From Martelella lutilitoris (GTDB lineage Bacteria > Pseudomonadota > Alphaproteobacteria > Rhizobiales > Rhizobiaceae), in NCBI RefSeq assembly GCF_005924265.1, contig NZ_VCLB01000012.1, forward strand, positions 16,745 to 80,744: a stretch of DNA of 64,000 nucleotides. Reading direction: 5' to 3'. Positions 20,880-32,159 of this stretch are shown here, piece by piece (the first letter of the stretch is position 1; every line of letters starts with the position of its first letter). The position numbers and the translations under genes were made by a program. The notes below the pieces were generated by a model, which had not been told where the DNA came from, did not search any database, and saw nothing but the letters and a program-made list of their open reading frames with translations.

Positions 20880-21371
20880 ATGCTTCCCTTTTTCAGACGA
20901 TCGCCGGAAATAGACCTGTTTCCCTTGGGGGACGAGCATCTGGGGCTGGCCGCCGATCTTCACCGCAAGCGTTTCTCCCATGCCTGGAGTGCCGGGGAAC
21001 TGCGCAAGCTCCTGGGTCAGGCGCCGGTCTTCGGTCATATCGCGCGGCATGTGAACCGCATCGTCAGCCCGCCCGCGGCCGGTTTCGTGCTGGCGCGCAG
21101 CGTCGAGGAGGAAGCGGAGATCCTGACGATCTGCGTCGGTCCCGATTATGCCCGCAACGGCGTCGGCTGGCGGCTGATGGTGGCCGCCATGCAGGAAGCA
21201 CGCATGCGCGGCGCGGCCTATATGCTGCTGGAGGTGGATGCCCAGAACCAGGCGGCGATCGGGCTTTACCGCAAGCTCGGCTTCTTCGAGGTCGGCCGCC
21301 GCAAGGCCTATTACGCGCACGACGACGGAACCCGCTCGACCGCGCTTGTCATGCGCCGCGATCTCGGCTAA
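20880..21371 (+). CDS. rimI: Ribosomal protein S18-alanine N-acetyltransferase RimI
   Basis: RimI acetylates the N-terminal Ala of ribosomal protein S18. The 163-residue GNAT protein has the acetyl-CoA-binding motif A region (ILTICVGPDYARNGVGWRLM), the ALLEV-like strand MLLEVDAQNQAAIGLYRKLGF and the family C terminus. The ATG at 20880 follows tsaB by 16 bp; an in-frame ATG at 20844 overlaps tsaB. The pairing with tsaB supports RimI over a generic GNAT enzyme. Confidence 0.9.
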   Translation: MLPFFRRSPEIDLFPLGDEHLGLAADLHRKRFSHAWSAGELRKLLGQAPVFGHIARHVNRIVSPPAAGFVLARSVEEEAEILTICVGPDYARNGVGWRLMVAAMQEARMRGAAYMLLEVDAQNQAAIGLYRKLGFFEVGRRKAYYAHDDGTRSTALVMRRDLG

Positions 21372-21409
21372 CCCCGAACGTCACGACGTTAATCGGGGAG
21401 GTGAGGGCG

Positions 21410-22195
21410 ATGATCTGGCTGCGCTATGCCTATGTGGCGCTCGCCCTGTTTCTCGCAACCGTGATCCTCTCGCCATTGCAGATCATCGCGCTCTGGCGCG
21501 GATGGACGCTTGCCCGGAAAATGCCGCGCTACTGGCATATGGTCGCCTGCTTCGTGCTCGGCATCCGCATTCATGTCCATGGCGCAATCGAGACGCGGCG
21601 GCCGCTGATGCTCTCGGCCAATCATACGAGCTGGCTCGACATCATCGTCCTCGGCCGCGTTGCCGATGTTGCCTTCATCGCCAAGTCGGAAGTGCGCTCA
21701 TGGCCGATTTTCGGTGTCTTTGCCCGACTGCAGAACTCCGTTTTCATCGAGCGCGCCGACAAGCGCGGGACCGGCCGGCAGGTCAATTCGATCGCCGAGC
21801 GCATGGCGGCGGGCGAGATCATCATTCTCTTTCCGGAAGGCACGACGTCTGACGGCAACCGGCTGCTGCCGCTCAAATATTCGCTTTTCGGCGCGGCCTC
21901 GAGCGCGGTGCCCTATTCGCCGGACGGCACGGTCCATGTCCAGCCGGTGGCCGTCGCCTATACCGGTATCCAGGGCATGCCGATGGGCCGGTTCATGCGC
22001 CCCGTCGTCGCCTGGCCGGGCGATGTCGGCATGCTGCCGTCGCTTGCCGGCGTCATCAGGGCCCGGGCGCTCGACGTCGATGTCTGTTTCGGCGAAAGCG
22101 TGACCTTTACGGCGGACACGAAGCGCAAGGAAGCGGCGGCGGAAGTCGAAGGCCGCATGCGCACGCTTCTTGCCGATCGCCTGAGCGGGCGCTGA
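21410..22195 (+). CDS. olsA: Lyso-ornithine lipid acyltransferase (PlsC family)
   Basis: OlsA adds the second fatty acid to lyso-ornithine lipid made by OlsB. The 261-residue protein has an N-terminal transmembrane helix and the four acyltransferase motifs, including catalytic HxxxxD ([14 protein letters not shown]) and the glycerol-phosphate/lysolipid site ([14 protein letters not shown]). The ATG at 21410 is preceded by GGGGAGGTGAGG; the upstream GTG at 21401 lies inside that sequence. The assignment over a plain PlsC rests on gene order (rimI-olsA-miaB as in Sinorhizobium) and an olsB in the same window. Confidence 0.83.
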   Translation: MIWLRYAYVALALFLATVILSPLQIIALWRGWTLARKMPRYWHMVACFVLGIRIHVHGAIETRRPLMLSANHTSWLDIIVLGRVADVAFIAKSEVRSWPIFGVFARLQNSVFIERADKRGTGRQVNSIAERMAAGEIIILFPEGTTSDGNRLLPLKYSLFGAASSAVPYSPDGTVHVQPVAVAYTGIQGMPMGRFMRPVVAWPGDVGMLPSLAGVIRARALDVDVCFGESVTFTADTKRKEAAAEVEGRMRTLLADRLSGR

Positions 22196-22272
22196 AGCGC
22201 GCCGGACAAAGCGCGATACGGTCACCTATTTTTTCATTTTCTCGGAAGCCAAACCGCGTTAAAAGGCCCGCC

Positions 22273-23655
<1,383 letters not shown>

Positions 23656-23842
23656 GGCGCGGTTGGCGATCTGTGACGTGTCCGTGAAATCTTGGGGCGT
23701 GCCTGAAATTTGCTTCACAAACAGCAGAATCGCGTTTAGCCTTTCTTCATGAAGAGAGATTGGCGAATAAAGACTCACATTTCTGCCGCTTTGCCTCTGT
23801 CGTTGACTGAACGATTTCCTATGTATCGCACCAAGTATGCTG

Positions 23843-23870
23843 CGCCTGCCGGGCGTGAATCCGGCAGGCG
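23843..23870 (+). terminator. Hairpin, likely intrinsic terminator of miaB
   Basis: CGCCTGCCGG and CCGGCAGGCG form a perfect 10-bp stem around an 8-nt loop. They are followed by a T-rich tract (TTTTC then TTTTTT) at 23876-23888. The structure ends where an ATG that could start phoH begins, which argues for the later phoH start. Confidence 0.6.
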
Positions 23871-23903
23871 ATGTCATTTTCTTTTTTCAAGGAGCCGGAC
23901 CGC

Positions 23904-24956
23904 TTGAACGCTACTGAAATGGTTGCAAAGCATGAAATCCAGGCGGGGCCGTCTGCGGACGCCAGCCATTTTGTCCTGACCTTCGAGAACAACCGCCACG
24001 CCAGCGAATTGTTCGGCCAGTTCGACGAGCACCTGAAATTGCTGGAAAAGCAGCTTTCCGTGACGGCGGTGCCGCGCGGCAATTCGGTCGCGCTTTCCGG
24101 CTCGACGCTGGCCACGCATCAGGCGCGCCGCGCGCTCGACTATCTCTATGACCAGCTTCAGAAAGGGTCATCCTTGGAAAAATCCGATGTCGAGGGGGCG
24201 ATCCGCATGGCCCAGGCCGCCGACGACCAACTGACCCTGCCGACGCTGGAGAGGAAGGCCCGGCTTTCCATGTCGCAGATCTCGACGCGCAAGAAGTCGA
24301 TTGCCGCCCGCACGCCGGCGCAGGATGCCTATATCCGCGCCATGGAGCGGAACGAACTGGTGTTCGGCGTTGGCCCGGCGGGAACCGGCAAGACCTACCT
24401 CGCCGTTGCCCATGCCGCGCAGCTTCTGGAACGCGGCGCGATCGAGAAGATCATCCTGTCGCGTCCGGCCGTGGAAGCGGGCGAGCGGCTCGGCTTCCTG
24501 CCGGGCGACATGAAGGAGAAGGTCGATCCCTATCTGAGGCCGCTCTATGACGCGCTCTACGACATGATCCCCGGTGAGCGGGTGGAACGGGCGATCGCGG
24601 CGGGCGTGATCGAGATCGCGCCGCTCGCCTTCATGCGCGGGCGCACGCTCACCAATGCCGCGGTCATTCTCGACGAGGCGCAGAACACGACGTCGATGCA
24701 GATGAAGATGTTTCTGACGCGGCTCGGCGAGAATTCGCGCATGGTGGTCACCGGCGATCCGAGCCAGGTCGACCTTCCGCGCGGCGTCAAGTCCGGCCTA
24801 GTCGAGGCGCTTTCGGTGCTTGACGGAGTGGAAGGCGTGTCGACCAACAGGTTTACCGACAAGGATGTCGTCCGCCATCCGCTCGTCGCCCGCATCGTCG
24901 CGGCCTATGAAGGGCGGCTGGTGCCGTCTTCGGGCGGCGCCAAAGACGACGACTGA
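23904..24956 (+). CDS. PhoH-like ATPase (PhoL)
   Basis: A cytoplasmic P-loop NTPase related to the N-terminal part of superfamily I helicases, often linked to YbeY in rRNA metabolism. Walker [18 protein letters not shown] and Walker [12 protein letters not shown] are intact, with the family block [20 protein letters not shown] between them. I prefer the TTG at 23904 (AAGGAG 9 nt upstream; 350 residues) over the ATG at 23871, which directly follows a terminator-like hairpin. It is followed 2 bp later by ybeY. Confidence 0.88.
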   Translation: MNATEMVAKHEIQAGPSADASHFVLTFENNRHASELFGQFDEHLKLLEKQLSVTAVPRGNSVALSGSTLATHQARRALDYLYDQLQKGSSLEKSDVEGAIRMAQAADDQLTLPTLERKARLSMSQISTRKKSIAARTPAQDAYIRAMERNELVFGVGPAGTGKTYLAVAHAAQLLERGAIEKIILSRPAVEAGERLGFLPGDMKEKVDPYLRPLYDALYDMIPGERVERAIAAGVIEIAPLAFMRGRTLTNAAVILDEAQNTTSMQMKMFLTRLGENSRMVVTGDPSQVDLPRGVKSGLVEALSVLDGVEGVSTNRFTDKDVVRHPLVARIVAAYEGRLVPSSGGAKDDD

Positions 24957-24958
24957 CC

Positions 24959-25465
24959 ATGCCGGACTTCGACTATCAGGTCAGCCGCGAAGCCGACGGT
25001 TGGCCCGGGGAGGAGGCGCTGGAGGCCTTCGTCGCCCGCGTGATCGGTGCATCGTCCGCCTATCTGGAGGAGGCGGAAGGCCAGCCGTTTCCCGAAGATC
25101 CGCCGGAATTGTCGCTGGTCTTTGCCGATGACGCGATGATCCGGGAGATCAACGCGGAGTGGCGGAACAAGGACAGCGCGACGAATGTTCTCTCCTTTCC
25201 GGCCTTTCCGGTGACCCCCGGCGCGATGCCGGGACCGATGCTCGGCGATATCGTGATTGCCTATGAAACGGTCGCGCGCGAGGCCGAAACGCTCGAAAAG
25301 AGCTTCGACGATCATCTGACCCATCTTCTGGTGCATGGATTTCTGCATCTTTTGGGGTATGATCACATCGAAAACGAAGAGGCGGAGGTCATGGAAGGGC
25401 TGGAGACTCGCATTCTTGCCACACTTGACCTATCTGATCCCTATCAGGGCAGCGACCCTCTCTAA
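24959..25465 (+). CDS. ybeY: Endoribonuclease YbeY
   Basis: A metal-dependent single-strand RNase needed for 16S rRNA 3' maturation and ribosome quality control. The zinc site [11 protein letters not shown], with three histidines, lies near residues 122-132 of 168. The start is 2 bp after the phoH stop, so the genes are translationally linked. The phoH-ybeY-corC-lnt series is a conserved proteobacterial operon. Confidence 0.96.
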   Translation: MPDFDYQVSREADGWPGEEALEAFVARVIGASSAYLEEAEGQPFPEDPPELSLVFADDAMIREINAEWRNKDSATNVLSFPAFPVTPGAMPGPMLGDIVIAYETVAREAETLEKSFDDHLTHLLVHGFLHLLGYDHIENEEAEVMEGLETRILATLDLSDPYQGSDPL

Positions 25466-25478
25466 CGCCTAAGGAACG

Positions 25479-26699
25479 ATGAACCAGCAACAGATCGTAC
25501 CGCTTGCAGAAAGCGGTCAGGATACCGAAGACGGATCCTCGCTCGACGAGCCTAACAGTCCGGTCTCGGACAGGAATTCCAACAAGCACACTGGCTCGCC
25601 GCTCAGAGGCCTTCTGCTGCGCTTCCGGCGCAACGGAAACGCTGCATCGCGCTTGCGCGAGGACCTTGAGGACGCGCTGTCGACGGACAATAGCGGCGAC
25701 AGCGATTTCTCGCCCGAAGAGCGAGCCATGCTCAACAATATTCTCAGCTTCCGCGAGGTCCGGGTCGAGGATGTGATGGTGCCGCGCGCCGATATCGACG
25801 CGGTGGAGCAGAGCACGACGATCGGCGACCTCCTGCTGATCTTCGAGAATTGCGGCCATTCGCGCATGCCGGTCTTCTGCGAGACGCTGGATGACCCGCG
25901 CGGCATGGTGCATATCCGCGACCTGCTGGCCTATCTTTCCAAGCAGGCCCGCGGCCGCCGCCGCGCGCGCACCGCCAATGCGCGCGATGCCGCGAAGGCG
26001 AGCGCGACGAAGGGCGGCGAGGTCAAGCCGGCCGAGCGCCCGTCACGGACGCCGCAGAGCCCGCTCGACCTCGGCAAGGTCAATCTCGACAAGACGGTGG
26101 CCGAAGCCGGCATCATCCGCCCCGTGCTGTTCGTGCCGCCCTCCATGCTCGCCTCCGACCTGTTGCAGCGCATGCAGGCCGGCCGGACGCAGATGGCGCT
26201 CGTCATCGATGAATATGGCGGTACGGACGGTCTCGTTTCCCATGAGGACATCGTCGAGATGGTGATCGGCGAGATCGACGACGAGCACGACAGCGAGGAG
26301 GCGATGTTCACGCGCGTTTCCGAGGACGTGTTCCTGGCCGATGCCCGCGTCGAGCTCGAGGATATCGCCGAGGCCATCGGCCCGGATTTCGAGATCGGCG
26401 AGCATGCCGAGGATGTCGATACGCTCGGCGGCCTGATCTTCTCCGCCATCGGCCGGATTCCGGCGCGCGGCGAGGTGATCCAGGCCTTGCCCGGCTTCGA
26501 GGTGCATATTCTCGATGCCGATCCGCGCCGCATCCGCCGTGTCCGCATCCTGCGCAAGCGTGGGCCCGCGCGTCGGCGTTCGGCGGCTCAGGCCCGCACC
26601 GGCGTTCCCGCATTCGAGGAGTCGCGCGGGGCAGGGCAGGGCGAGGAGGCTTTATCCGGGCTTGCCGAAGAGCATGCCGAGACCGCAGACCGGCACTAG
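25479..26699 (+). CDS. CorC/TlyC-type CBS-domain protein
   Basis: A 406-residue cytoplasmic protein with a CBS pair (VEDVMVPRADIDAVE...; LVIDEYGGTDGLVSHEDIVE) and a C-terminal CorC_HlyC domain (LADARVELEDIAEAIG...). It is linked in the literature to Mg/Co efflux. A basic Ala/Arg/Lys insert (about residues 155-190) interrupts the first CBS region, and a basic tail ends the protein. Its stop codon TAG is also the first bases of the palindromic repeat that starts at 26696. Confidence 0.87.
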   Translation: MNQQQIVPLAESGQDTEDGSSLDEPNSPVSDRNSNKHTGSPLRGLLLRFRRNGNAASRLREDLEDALSTDNSGDSDFSPEERAMLNNILSFREVRVEDVMVPRADIDAVEQSTTIGDLLLIFENCGHSRMPVFCETLDDPRGMVHIRDLLAYLSKQARGRRRARTANARDAAKASATKGGEVKPAERPSRTPQSPLDLGKVNLDKTVAEAGIIRPVLFVPPSMLASDLLQRMQAGRTQMALVIDEYGGTDGLVSHEDIVEMVIGEIDDEHDSEEAMFTRVSEDVFLADARVELEDIAEAIGPDFEIGEHAEDVDTLGGLIFSAIGRIPARGEVIQALPGFEVHILDADPRRIRRVRILRKRGPARRRSAAQARTGVPAFEESRGAGQGEEALSGLAEEHAETADRH

Positions 26700-26802
26700 C
26701 GCATCGGCTCGAAAATCGGGATCGATTTTCGAAAAGAACGATGCGTAGATTCAATAAGTTAGAGCGTCCTTTGTGCGTCCTAAAGGACGCACGGCGCTCT
26801 AG
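26696..26802. repeat. Palindromic intergenic repeat, copy 1
   Basis: Begins CTAGCGCATCGGCTCGAAAA with an internal hairpin (CGAAAATCgggatCGATTTTCG) and ends with a second palindrome, GTGCGTCCtaaAGGACGCAC, inside AGAGCG...CGCTCT. It abuts copy 2 directly. The first bases overlap the corC stop. Confidence 0.8.
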
Positions 26803-26905
26803 CGCATCGGCCCGAAAGCCGGAACCGGCTTTCGGAAAGCACGATGCCTGGATTCAACAGGGTAGAGCTGCCTTTATGCGCCCCAATGGACGCATGGCGC
26901 TTTGG
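26801..26905. repeat. Palindromic intergenic repeat, copy 2 (overlaps lnt 5' end)
   Basis: A diverged tandem copy of the preceding repeat: GCGCATCGGCCCGAAAGCC with hairpin GAAAGCCggaaCCGGCTTTC, then TAGAGC and a decayed palindrome TGCGCCCcaatGGACGCA. It supplies the ATG at 26894 that is the nearest ATG start for lnt. Confidence 0.8.
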
Positions 26906-28408
26906 CGCCGCCAGGCGCAGACAGGGTGGAAGCGTATCTTGAAGCCAGCGCGTTTTCTTCGGGAACTTGGTCCCTGGCGAAGGCGGCTTGCGCTCTTTGC
27001 CTGCGGCGCAGTTTCGACCTTCGCGCTGGCGCCCTTCGGCGTCATGCCCGTCATGTTCATCGCCATGCCCGCCCTGGTGTGGCTGACGGACGGTGCGCTG
27101 GCCGGAAAAGCCGGTCGCGCGCGCTTGTTTTCCGGCTTTGGCGCGCTCTGGTGGTTCGGGTTCGGTTACTTTGTTTTCGGTCTCTGGTGGCTCGGCAACG
27201 CCCTGTTGAAGGACGCCGGGCTCTATGCCTGGGCGATTCCCCTGGCCGTTTTCGGCTTTCCAGCAATGCTTGCGCTTTTTTACGGCCTTGCCGGCGCGCT
27301 TGCGGCGCTCTTCTGGCGGCCGGGTCCAGTGCGTCTTGCGGCCCTCGCGGTCGCCATGGTTGCGGCCGAATGGTTGCGCGGCCATGTGGCAAGCGGCTTC
27401 CCGTGGAACGCAATCGCCTACACCGCCATGCCGACGCCGCTTTTCATGCAGTCGATCCGCCTCCTGGGGCTCTATGCAATGGGCGGTTTTGCCGTTTTCG
27501 TCTTCGCAAGCCCGGCGCTTCTTTCCGACCCGAGGGGACGACGCATCGGACTGGCCGCGGCGTTCGTGCTGGCGGCGGCCGATATCGGCTATGGAATATA
27601 CCGGCTCAACACGGCGGCGCCGGCCGCCGAGCGGGTGGTCAATTTCCGTCTCGTGCAGCCGGCGATCGGCGATGCCGCGTGGCGATCGCCCGAGGGCCGC
27701 GCCGAGATCTTTGCCCGCCTGATCGCGCTTTCTGGCACACCGGGCGAACCGGGAGCGGCAGAGCCGGACGTGATCGTCTGGCCGGAAAGCACGCTGCCCT
27801 TCCTGCTTGAGGAACGGCCTGATGCGCGCACGGCCATCGGCGAAATGCTGAAGCCCGGACAGGTCTTGATCCTCGGCGCGGCCCGCTTTGCCGGCCGCAA
27901 GCCCGATGGCTGGCCGGAATTCTACAACGCCGTCTATGTGCTCGATGATGCCGGTCGGACGGTATCCGTCGCCGGGAAGACGCATCTGGTGCCCTTCGGC
28001 GAGTATCTGCCTTTCGAGGATTTTTTCCGTGCAATCGGGCTTCAGGCGCTGACGACGCTGCCCGGGAGCTATGTGCCTGTCGAAAACCGGCAGATGCTGC
28101 TTCTGCCCGACGGCCTGTCGCTCTTTCCGCTGGTCTGCTACGAGGCGATCTTCCCGCGCCTGGTCGACGGCAAGACCGGCGAGGCCTCGGCCATTTTGAA
28201 CCTGACCTACGATGCCTGGTTCGGGCGCACGCCGGGGCCCTACCAGCATTTCGCACAGGCCCGCGCCCGCGCGGTCGAGACCGGGAAAACGCTGATTCGG
28301 GCCGGTGAAAATGGTGTTACCGCTGTCATTGATTCGCGTGGAAACGTCGTCGGGCGCTTGCCTTTTGATGAACCCGGAATTCTCGACGTGGCGGTTTCTC
28401 TTCCATAG
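26894..28408 (+). CDS. lnt: Apolipoprotein N-acyltransferase
   Basis: Lnt adds the third acyl chain to lipoproteins in the inner membrane. Several N-terminal helices are followed by a periplasmic carbon-nitrogen hydrolase domain. The catalytic triad is visible: Glu in IVWPESTLPF, Lys in VAGKTHLVPFGEYLPFE and Cys in FPLVCYEAIFPRL. Every in-frame ATG (26741, 26876, 26894) lies in repeat sequence; a TTG at 26939 just outside it, preceded by GGTGGAAG, gives 489 residues and may be the true start. From 26894 the product is 504 residues. Confidence 0.92.
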   Translation: MALWRRQAQTGWKRILKPARFLRELGPWRRRLALFACGAVSTFALAPFGVMPVMFIAMPALVWLTDGALAGKAGRARLFSGFGALWWFGFGYFVFGLWWLGNALLKDAGLYAWAIPLAVFGFPAMLALFYGLAGALAALFWRPGPVRLAALAVAMVAAEWLRGHVASGFPWNAIAYTAMPTPLFMQSIRLLGLYAMGGFAVFVFASPALLSDPRGRRIGLAAAFVLAAADIGYGIYRLNTAAPAAERVVNFRLVQPAIGDAAWRSPEGRAEIFARLIALSGTPGEPGAAEPDVIVWPESTLPFLLEERPDARTAIGEMLKPGQVLILGAARFAGRKPDGWPEFYNAVYVLDDAGRTVSVAGKTHLVPFGEYLPFEDFFRAIGLQALTTLPGSYVPVENRQMLLLPDGLSLFPLVCYEAIFPRLVDGKTGEASAILNLTYDAWFGRTPGPYQHFAQARARAVETGKTLIRAGENGVTAVIDSRGNVVGRLPFDEPGILDVAVSLP

Positions 28409-28513
28409 GTTGCGTTGGGTGTGATAAGGTGAAAAATTAAATCATCGCGTGTGACAACAAATGCTTCATTAGGAGCCGTTTATTCATCCCATGGTTTTAT
28501 ATTTGGCGCAGAA

Positions 28514-28560
28514 TTGACCGCAATACCCCAAAATTGCATAGTGAAACCGCTTGGTTTTCA
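28514..28560 (+). promoter_or_regulatory. Putative promoter and operator of the XRE regulator gene
   Basis: TTGACC (28514-28519), a 17-bp spacer and CATAGT (28537-28542) form a plausible sigma-70 promoter. An imperfect palindrome TGAAACCgcttGGTTTTCA (28542-28560) overlaps the expected start of transcription, where an autorepressor could bind. Assignment to the downstream regulator is inference. Confidence 0.4.
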
Positions 28561-28657
28561 ACTAGGGCTTTTTGTCGCCCAACTCTGATGGTTGCAATAG
28601 CGCTGTCAGGCTTTGGCATCGGGGTCAGTTGTCAAGCTGGTTAAAGTAGGATGGAAA

Positions 28658-29071
28658 ATGACAGAAAACAAAAAAAAGCCGAACCCCATCGACGTTCACG
28701 TCGGGAGTCGGATCAGGTTGCGCCGTACCATGTTGGGCATGAGCCAGGAAAAGCTTGGTGAAAGCCTTGGAATTACATTCCAGCAGATCCAGAAATACGA
28801 AAAGGGCACCAATCGCGTCGGTGCCAGTCGTCTTCAGAACATTTCGACGATCCTGAACGTTCCGGTATCCTTCTTCTTTGAGGATGCGCCCGGCGATCAG
28901 GGGACGAATGCGTCGGGGATGGCCGAAGCGTCGAGCTCCAGCTACGTGGTCGACTTTCTGTCTTCCTCGGAGGGACTCCAGCTCAACCGCGCTTTTGTCA
29001 AGATCGGGGACGCGAAAGTACGCCGCAAACTGGTAGACCTCGTCAAGTCGCTGGCCGAGGAAGCCGAGTAA
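28658..29071 (+). CDS. XRE-family transcriptional regulator (PraR-like)
   Basis: A 137-residue protein with a Cro/CI helix-turn-helix at about residues 14-68 (RIRLRRTMLGMSQEKLGESL; ITFQQIQKYEKGTNRVGASR) and a short C-terminal alpha-helical tail. It matches the lnt-metK-linked regulator conserved across Rhizobiales. That regulator has been named PraR in Azorhizobium and Rhizobium leguminosarum, where it controls attachment or symbiosis genes; the link is from memory. The start follows a GGATGG stretch. A terminator at 29095-29134 separates it from metK. Confidence 0.82.
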   Translation: MTENKKKPNPIDVHVGSRIRLRRTMLGMSQEKLGESLGITFQQIQKYEKGTNRVGASRLQNISTILNVPVSFFFEDAPGDQGTNASGMAEASSSSYVVDFLSSSEGLQLNRAFVKIGDAKVRRKLVDLVKSLAEEAE

Positions 29072-29094
29072 GGCTTTCAGCGCGCAGACAAACC

Positions 29095-29134
29095 GTCCGG
29101 AAGGCTGGCCCAAGCCGTCTTCCGGGCCGTTTTT
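29095..29134 (+). terminator. Intrinsic terminator after the XRE regulator gene
   Basis: GTCCGGAAG (29095-29103) pairs with CTTCCGGGC (29119-29127), with one G-T pair, and is followed by TTTTT at 29130-29134. Confidence 0.7.
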
Positions 29135-29160
29135 ACGCGCTTTTTTCGGGGATCCGGGAG

Positions 29161-29180
29161 ATATAAAGATATAGTTATAT
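29161..29180 (+). promoter_or_regulatory. 20-bp palindromic operator upstream of metK
   Basis: ATATAAAGATATAGTTATAT lies 70 bp before the metK start. The outer 6-mers ATATAA/TTATAT are perfectly inverted and the centre is nearly so. It resembles the AT-rich palindromes attributed to ArsR-family SAM-cycle regulators (SahR type) in Proteobacteria. No such regulator gene lies in this window, so the assignment is inference. Confidence 0.5.
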
Positions 29181-29250
29181 GGTTGTGCGCTTGTCATTTT
29201 GCGGCGAAGCGTCTAACAAATTCGGGCAAATTTCTATGTGGGGAATCCCG

Positions 29251-30489
<1,239 letters not shown>

Positions 30490-30498
30490 TCCGCCGCC

Positions 30499-31197
30499 GT
30501 GAGCGAGAATTCCCAACACGAGGCCGGGAAGGCCTTTTTCGGCCGTCGAAAAGGCAAGCCCTTGCGCGACCGGCAGGCGCGCAATCTCGAAGAGGTGCTG
30601 CCGGCGCTGGCGATCGACCCGTTTGGTCCGTCGCCCGATGACCTGCGCTCGCTCTTTGCCGCCGAGGTAAACACGCTTCGCCTGGAGATCGGTTTCGGCG
30701 GCGGCGAGCATCTGCTGCATCGCGTGCGCGAGGAGCCGGCGACCGGCTTTATCGGCATCGAGCCCTTCGTCAATTCCGTGGCCAAGCTTCTGGGCCAGGT
30801 CGAAGGCGCCGAACCGGACAATCTGCGGCTTTATGATGATGATGCGGTTGCCGTTCTCGACTGGCTGCCGGCAGCATCGCTTGACCAGATCGACCTGCTC
30901 TATCCCGATCCCTGGCCAAAACGCCGGCACTGGAAGCGCCGTTTCGTCTCGCAGGTCAATCTCGACCGGTTTCATCGCGTGCTGAAGCCGGGCGGCCGCT
31001 TTTGCTTTGCCTCGGACATCGATTCCTACATCAACTGGACATTGCTGCACTGCCGTCGGCACGGCGGGTTTTCATGGCAGGCAAAGACGGCCGGCGACTG
31101 GCTCACGCCCTACGACAACTGGCCGGGAACGCGCTATGAGGCAAAGGCGCGCCGCGAGGGACGCTCGAGCGCCTATCTGACGTTTCTGAAGATCTGA
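30499..31197 (+). CDS. trmB: tRNA (guanine-N7-)-methyltransferase TrmB
   Basis: Methylates G46 of tRNAs. The 232-residue protein has a SAM-binding motif [14 protein letters not shown], the conserved [17 protein letters not shown] block with catalytic Asp, and the C-terminal [13 protein letters not shown] motif. The start is a GTG, 9 bp after metK, indicating co-transcription with the enzyme that makes its methyl donor. Confidence 0.95.
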   Translation: MSENSQHEAGKAFFGRRKGKPLRDRQARNLEEVLPALAIDPFGPSPDDLRSLFAAEVNTLRLEIGFGGGEHLLHRVREEPATGFIGIEPFVNSVAKLLGQVEGAEPDNLRLYDDDAVAVLDWLPAASLDQIDLLYPDPWPKRRHWKRRFVSQVNLDRFHRVLKPGGRFCFASDIDSYINWTLLHCRRHGGFSWQAKTAGDWLTPYDNWPGTRYEAKARREGRSSAYLTFLKI

Positions 31198-31218
31198 GAG
31201 GACAGGACGACCTCAGCT

Positions 31219-31386
31219 CAGAGCATTTCGCAGTCAGATGGAAACATCTGAAGTCCGCGAAAATACGTCAAAACAAATAGATAGAACGGTTGCGCGTTTC
31301 CAAGACAGGCGGAACAGCTCTAGCCTATTGAGGCCGCGCATCGTGCTTTCCGAAAATCGATTCCGATTTTCGGGCCGATGCGCTAG
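31219..31386. repeat. Composite palindromic repeat, third copy of the lnt-type family plus a second unit
   Basis: 31336-31386 is GCGCATCGTGCTTTCCGAAA...GGCCGATGCGCTAG, the reverse complement of the hairpin unit found at 26696 and 26801. 31219-31321 is a longer AGAGCATTTCG...AGCTCT unit with its own small hairpin (AGATGgaaaCATCT). It fills the 185-bp gap between trmB and the convergent DUF1150 gene and may act as a bidirectional transcript end. Confidence 0.75.
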
Positions 31387-31640
31387 TGGAGCGTGACGGT
31401 CTTCAGTTCCTCTTCCATGGCCTTGAAGAAGATGCTGGTGCGGTTTTCCGTCAGAAGCAGCAGCGTGCCGTCGGCGCCGAACAGGGCCCACAGCTTCTCA
31501 GCGGTCTTGACCCCTTGCGCATCGGGAAAATGCTTGAGCGCCTCTTCCCGTTCGAAGGCGCGATAGTAGCCGAGGCGGCCTGCGCCGAAGGCGGCGAGCT
31601 GATCGGTTTCGAGGAAGGTTGCCGCGGACGGGAATTTCAT
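31383..31640 (-). CDS. DUF1150 family small protein
   Basis: An 85-residue protein (MKFPSAATFLETDQLAAFGA at its start) whose sequence GYYRAFEREEALKHFPDA and LWALFGADGTLLLLTENR fits the alphaproteobacterial DUF1150 family. No function is established. It lies directly downstream of hsp20, a pairing seen often in Rhizobiales, which suggests heat-shock co-expression. Upstream frame extension to 31703 is possible but unlike the family. The stop is at the edge of a palindromic repeat. Confidence 0.8.
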   Translation of the reverse strand: MKFPSAATFLETDQLAAFGAGRLGYYRAFEREEALKHFPDAQGVKTAEKLWALFGADGTLLLLTENRTSIFFKAMEEELKTVTLH

Positions 31641-31729
31641 GGGGTCAGGCTGCCTTTGTCTTGAGCATGGGTGAACACAGGCTTCGAAAACGACCTGCGC
31701 CAAGGTTCCGAAGCTCGTGATTTCAAAGG

Positions 31730-32134
31730 CTATTCTGAGACCGAAATCTTAATTTTTCGTACCTCCTGGGGACGCCGCGCGATGTCGATGGCAAGAAGAC
31801 CACGATCGAGCGTCGCGCCCACAACCTCCATGCCGTCGGCAAGGGCGAATTGGCGGCGGAACTGGCGGCCGGCGATGCCGCGAAACAGGTATTCGCCGCT
31901 TTCGCGCTCTTCCCGATTGCCGCTGACGACCAGAATATTGTCCTCGGCCACGGCGTCGAGTTCGCTTTCATCGAAACCGGCGACGGCCAGCGTGATCCGC
32001 AAGAATACGCCAGAGGGCTCTTCGGGAAACCACTCCACGTCGAAGGGCGGATAGCCGGACGCGCCCTTGAAGGCGGCGTCTTCGGGGCGACTTTGCAGCA
32101 TCCTCGGATTGATGCGCAGATCGATTCTCGGCAT
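31730..32134 (-). CDS. Small heat-shock protein (Hsp20/IbpA family)
   Basis: An ATP-independent holdase chaperone. The 134-residue product has an alpha-crystallin domain (PPFDVEWFPEEPSGVFLRITL ... GNREERESGEYLFRGIA ... LLAIDIARRPQEVRKIKI). It is on the short side for the IbpA class. The ATG at 32132-32134 gives MPRIDLRINPRML; the frame is open further upstream across the promoter. A sigma-32-like promoter lies just upstream and a DUF1150 gene follows. Confidence 0.9.
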   Translation of the reverse strand: MPRIDLRINPRMLQSRPEDAAFKGASGYPPFDVEWFPEEPSGVFLRITLAVAGFDESELDAVAEDNILVVSGNREERESGEYLFRGIAGRQFRRQFALADGMEVVGATLDRGLLAIDIARRPQEVRKIKISVSE

Positions 32135-32159
32135 GGGGCGGCTCCGTTTCTCTTCTGCG

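Noticed and set aside
26741..26893. Extended N terminus of Lnt from the ATG at 26741
   Set aside because: The added residues are entirely encoded by the tandem repeats and do not resemble Lnt proteins.
29072..29250. SAM riboswitch in the metK leader
   Set aside because: The region contains a terminator and a palindromic operator, and I see no SAM-II or SAM/SAH aptamer-like conserved core.
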